A stretch of DNA of 64,000 nt from Solenopsis invicta. Taxonomy: Eukaryota; Arthropoda; Insecta; Hymenoptera; Formicidae. The first letter of the stretch is position 1. Each line of letters begins with the position of its first letter. The notes below the pieces were generated by a model. It was not told the origin of the DNA. It saw only the letters and a list, made by a program, of their open reading frames with translations, and ran no database searches. The stretch covers positions 12,110,141-12,174,140 of the forward strand of contig NC_052670.1 of assembly GCF_016802725.1 (NCBI RefSeq). Direction: 5' to 3'. A program made the position numbers and the translations under genes. Positions 60,901 through 64,000 of this stretch are shown here, in pieces.

Positions 60901-63900
60901 GACCGATCGGCGACGACGAAGGTGGAGTCACCGAGGCACCTCTTCGCTACCATTCCGGAACTTTATTTCCCCGAGGATCGCTCCACCAGAGTTTATCGCT
61001 CGAGGTAATACAGCCGTCGTTTCATAGCGCGCTTTTCTTTTTCCTATTTACCTCCAACTAGTCCGACCACTCTCTGTTCCACTTCACCGTTCACTCGCTC
61101 TTCGATTCCCATCCGCGATAAACAGTAGTCCTTACAAAACGCAAAAGAATAATTTACCAATAGTAAAAGAAGCGCGTTATCTTCGCGAATAAGATTCTAA
61201 TACGCCGGTCTGACAGAGCACGTGTACGCATTGATATGCGGCGGCGTTGTCTCATGGGTACCATAAAGAATTCGGTAGGGCGCAATAGAACGCCTCTCCC
61301 TTTGAACTTTCGCAGAAGGAAAAAATGTTTGAATATAAATTATAAATCAAAAATACCACTTTCTCATAAGTCGAATTTGATGGGCTCATTTCTGGTTTAC
61401 CGTGAAATGATTTTCAAATTCCCTTTCACGCGACGCATCAAATGTCGAATTTTCTTTTGCACGAAATCAACAATTCATACATCTATATTACACATGCTGA
61501 TTAAAAGTATGAAACGATTTATACGAGTAATAAATATCGAATTAGATATTGTACTTTTCTTACTTTCAAAGGAAATAAGAAGTAAAAGATTATTTTAAGA
61601 TAGATTTTTATAACTTATAAAAGGATATTGGAAGTTTTATTATGAAAGCAAATTCCTTTATTAATAGAATACAAAAAGATGGAGATACTATCAACGTGAT
61701 CTTATACATAAAAAACTTTAAGGTATGATCAGTTGTCGCCAATTATCGTCATAGACTACTACCCACGTTATTCAACCATAGTTAATGTCAAGCGTAAATT
61801 TCATAATAAAACCGCCAAAGCAAGTCATTCTTAATGCCGGTAGATCCCTAAGAAAACTTCTGTCGAGATGCGCGCTCGTGCACCGTAAAAAATTTCGCAG
61901 ACGCCCGCGGCTCTGATAAATTCCCGGGAATTTATATCAGTCTTCTTCATAGCGGGAATATCGCGAGACTTCGGTGCATGGAAACGCTTGTAAATAGCCT
62001 GTCCGCTACTGTTGCCGCCGGGGACGGACTGGCAAAGGGGCCGCGGGGATAATATTTCCGCGTTCATTAAAAAGACCGCGTAATTTCGACCGTGGTTGTG
62101 ACGATGAGACGTAGAACTCGGGCGTTCGAGCGTGTACATGGAGGGTAATGTTTGCGCGTGAGTACATTTAGCGGCCCCCAACGCGCCGCATTTTCGACCG
62201 ATTTCACGCGAGCGTTCGTGCGAGTCGTCTGACGGGTTTAATGATGGAAGGGCCCGCCGAGGCCCTGAGGTGGCAACGACTGTAGGATATAATTTCCTGT
62301 GATCCCTCTGCGCATATTTTCGCACCAAAGTCGCGCATAATTTTCCCGCGAAAATTAATTAAAACGCTGCAGAGCGAAAAAAATGTATTTTATTTTGAAT
62401 ACAAATCTTTATTTCTCCCTTCCACTTTCTCTGTCCCCTTATAATTATAATTATTATAGTTGCGGATAATGCGATTTGCTAAAAAGTAATGTAACATTCT
62501 GATGTACAATGTACGTATAACATTTGTAAAAAAAGTTTGAGAGTTGATAAATCATTAAGTAAACCCACGGAAATGTACATACGTATATAGAGGAAGAACG
62601 GCGATCGTGGAATATATCTGAGGTGGTGGATATTTCGTATAATTCGCGTTGAATTCTAAGAGCATTAAAACTTCTTCATTTAAAGTCTATTTAGACATTG
62701 TAGGATGGTCATTAGTGTTCGTTGTGTTTTTATGAAAGCTGAATTTTAGTTATACAGGCGGCAGAAATTTACACAGGCATATATTCTCTACATAATTTTG
62801 AGAATGTGACTTATTAATTTTTTAACTTTAATCTAACTTGAAAGTGTTGAATATGAATTTCATATAATATTGTTGAATTTAATGTGTGGCGTAATGTGTA
62901 TATAAATTCGGCAAATAAAATCACGTTATATGCAGGCTGTAATTATGGAATTTGGTCATCCGCCACGTGCATCTCTCTTGCGATTTTACAATCTCATTGT
63001 AAGCGTTATATAATGTTGACTAAAAGCATAGAAATTATTTCAAAAAGTTTTAAAATTTTATTTAAAAATTTTTTAACCCAAAAAGTTATTAAAAAAATTT
63101 CTTTTAATAAAATATACTTTATGAAACGTTCGTGAAATCTTGTTTTGTGCTACTTATTTGTACGTAAAATCTACAAAAGATCATTAATTTGTTTTTTTAT
63201 AAATAAAAGCCTTTCACGACATTAGTTGTTGGTATTTCACGATCCCCCTGCTATTCCATAAACACGTCTTTTTTCCCCTCTTCAATAAATTGTAAATTAC
63301 GTCCGTTTTATATGCCCGATGAATTTCTACCTATAGAATGATTGATAAAACTCTGTGGCTAATAACCTGGCATTGATTGTGTCGCGTGATAGAATTGTGT
63401 CGCGTTAATATTCGAGTTATTGTCAAAAGACAAAATGGTATGCAGCTCCTTTCCTCCATATAATATATTAGGCAATGACAATTATAATTTTATCGCGGTC
63501 CAATTTTATTCGTATAGAATTTAAATTTAGTTTATTCTTCACGCTTCTTGAATGTCATTTAAATATTTTATCCTGTAGAAGTACGTGCTCCAATTTCAAA
63601 GAACCAATTCTCCCTGCTTATTGAAGTGAGTTGTAATAATTTCAAAGAAGACACGAAATGTTGTACCGGACATCGCTCTACTTTCAGAATAATTATTACA
63701 AAATATTAAGCGAGAGCATCGCAAATTCATTCAGCCACCGCGAGATTCCAGCGCTCTCCGAGCGGTGGCTAATGGCCTGGCATGAGGCAGTAAAGCGAAA
63801 CCCGACAGGGTAAGCAGGTTCCATAAACGGGGAAACAAACGGTTCGCTCAGGAACAATCCATACCGTGGAAGAGCGCGGTAAAGTTCACGTAGATCGCGA

Positions 63901-64000
63901 GGCAGAAATGCGGCCGCGAGAAATCCTGGAATATGGCCAACGAAAAGCCGACAATCTCTTTTTATCTCGCGATTGTACTCGTGTTATGTGTGATCATGCG
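57911..64000. other. Presumed intron or intergenic DNA with GC-rich islands
   Basis: No exon or RNA gene is supported. GC-richer islands stand at about 58380-59090, 59470-59760, 60720-61260, 61830-62350 and 63700-64000, each with CpG and ATTAAT-type words. A (CT)n run is at about 58640-58662. The islands look alike in style to those at 54.5 and 57 kb. Confidence 0.35.

Overview
The window looks like a stretch of an insect chromosome, most likely a hymenopteran and probably an ant. The reasons are spliced genes with GT-AG introns, very AT-rich gene-poor sequence broken by CpG-rich islands, an insect-type trypsin-like protease gene, a mitochondrial ribosomal protein gene, and many decayed DNA transposons with short foldback (MITE-like) elements. 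The ant call is inferred from general repeat style and from the DUF4806 and CACTA-like gene families. No search was run.

Region 1 (1-10.6 kb) is a transposon graveyard on the minus strand. It holds a frameshifted DUF4806-domain gene (cut by the window edge), a CACTA/EnSpm-like (Tnp2-type) transposase pseudogene, a broken intron-containing fragment of a ribonucleotide reductase large-subunit gene, a second, more decayed copy of the same transposase family, and a 432-bp direct tandem duplication. Foldback elements of 0.38 and 0.69 kb lie between them.

Region 2 (11.2-15.8 kb) has no genes. It holds at least five inverted-repeat elements. One of 242 bp is flanked by a perfect 8-bp direct repeat. 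Another of about 1 kb sits inside a satellite-like TATA-rich repeat.

Region 3 (17.4-22.4 kb, plus strand) carries the last three exons of a trypsin-like serine protease with an unusual alanine where the family normally has the oxyanion-hole glycine. Its upstream exons are not visible.

Region 4 (23.0-25.1 kb) is a roughly 2-kb unit bounded by inverted CCCACATA ends. It carries a 70-bp, 13-copy minisatellite and a tRNA-like sequence. Region 5 (26.5-31.9 kb, plus strand) is a third CACTA-like element of a different subfamily: an eight-exon accessory-type gene followed by a decayed transposase.

Region 6 (31.9-46.9 kb) is AT-rich and nearly gene-free, apart from one complete, apparently functional gene: mRpS11 (mitochondrial small-subunit protein uS11m) in four exons on the minus strand at 37.4-38.5 kb. 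Region 7 (46.9-48.7 kb) is a strong CpG-rich island with a (CAG)n tract and a splice donor, best read as the promoter and untranslated first exon of a plus-strand gene whose coding exons lie beyond the window. From 48.7 to 64 kb I see no coding exon. This stretch alternates AT-rich DNA with GC-rich islands and would fit a long intron or the regulatory landscape of that gene.

Only mRpS11 looks intact, and the protease looks partial but open. Everything else that codes appears to be decayed mobile DNA or a pseudogene.
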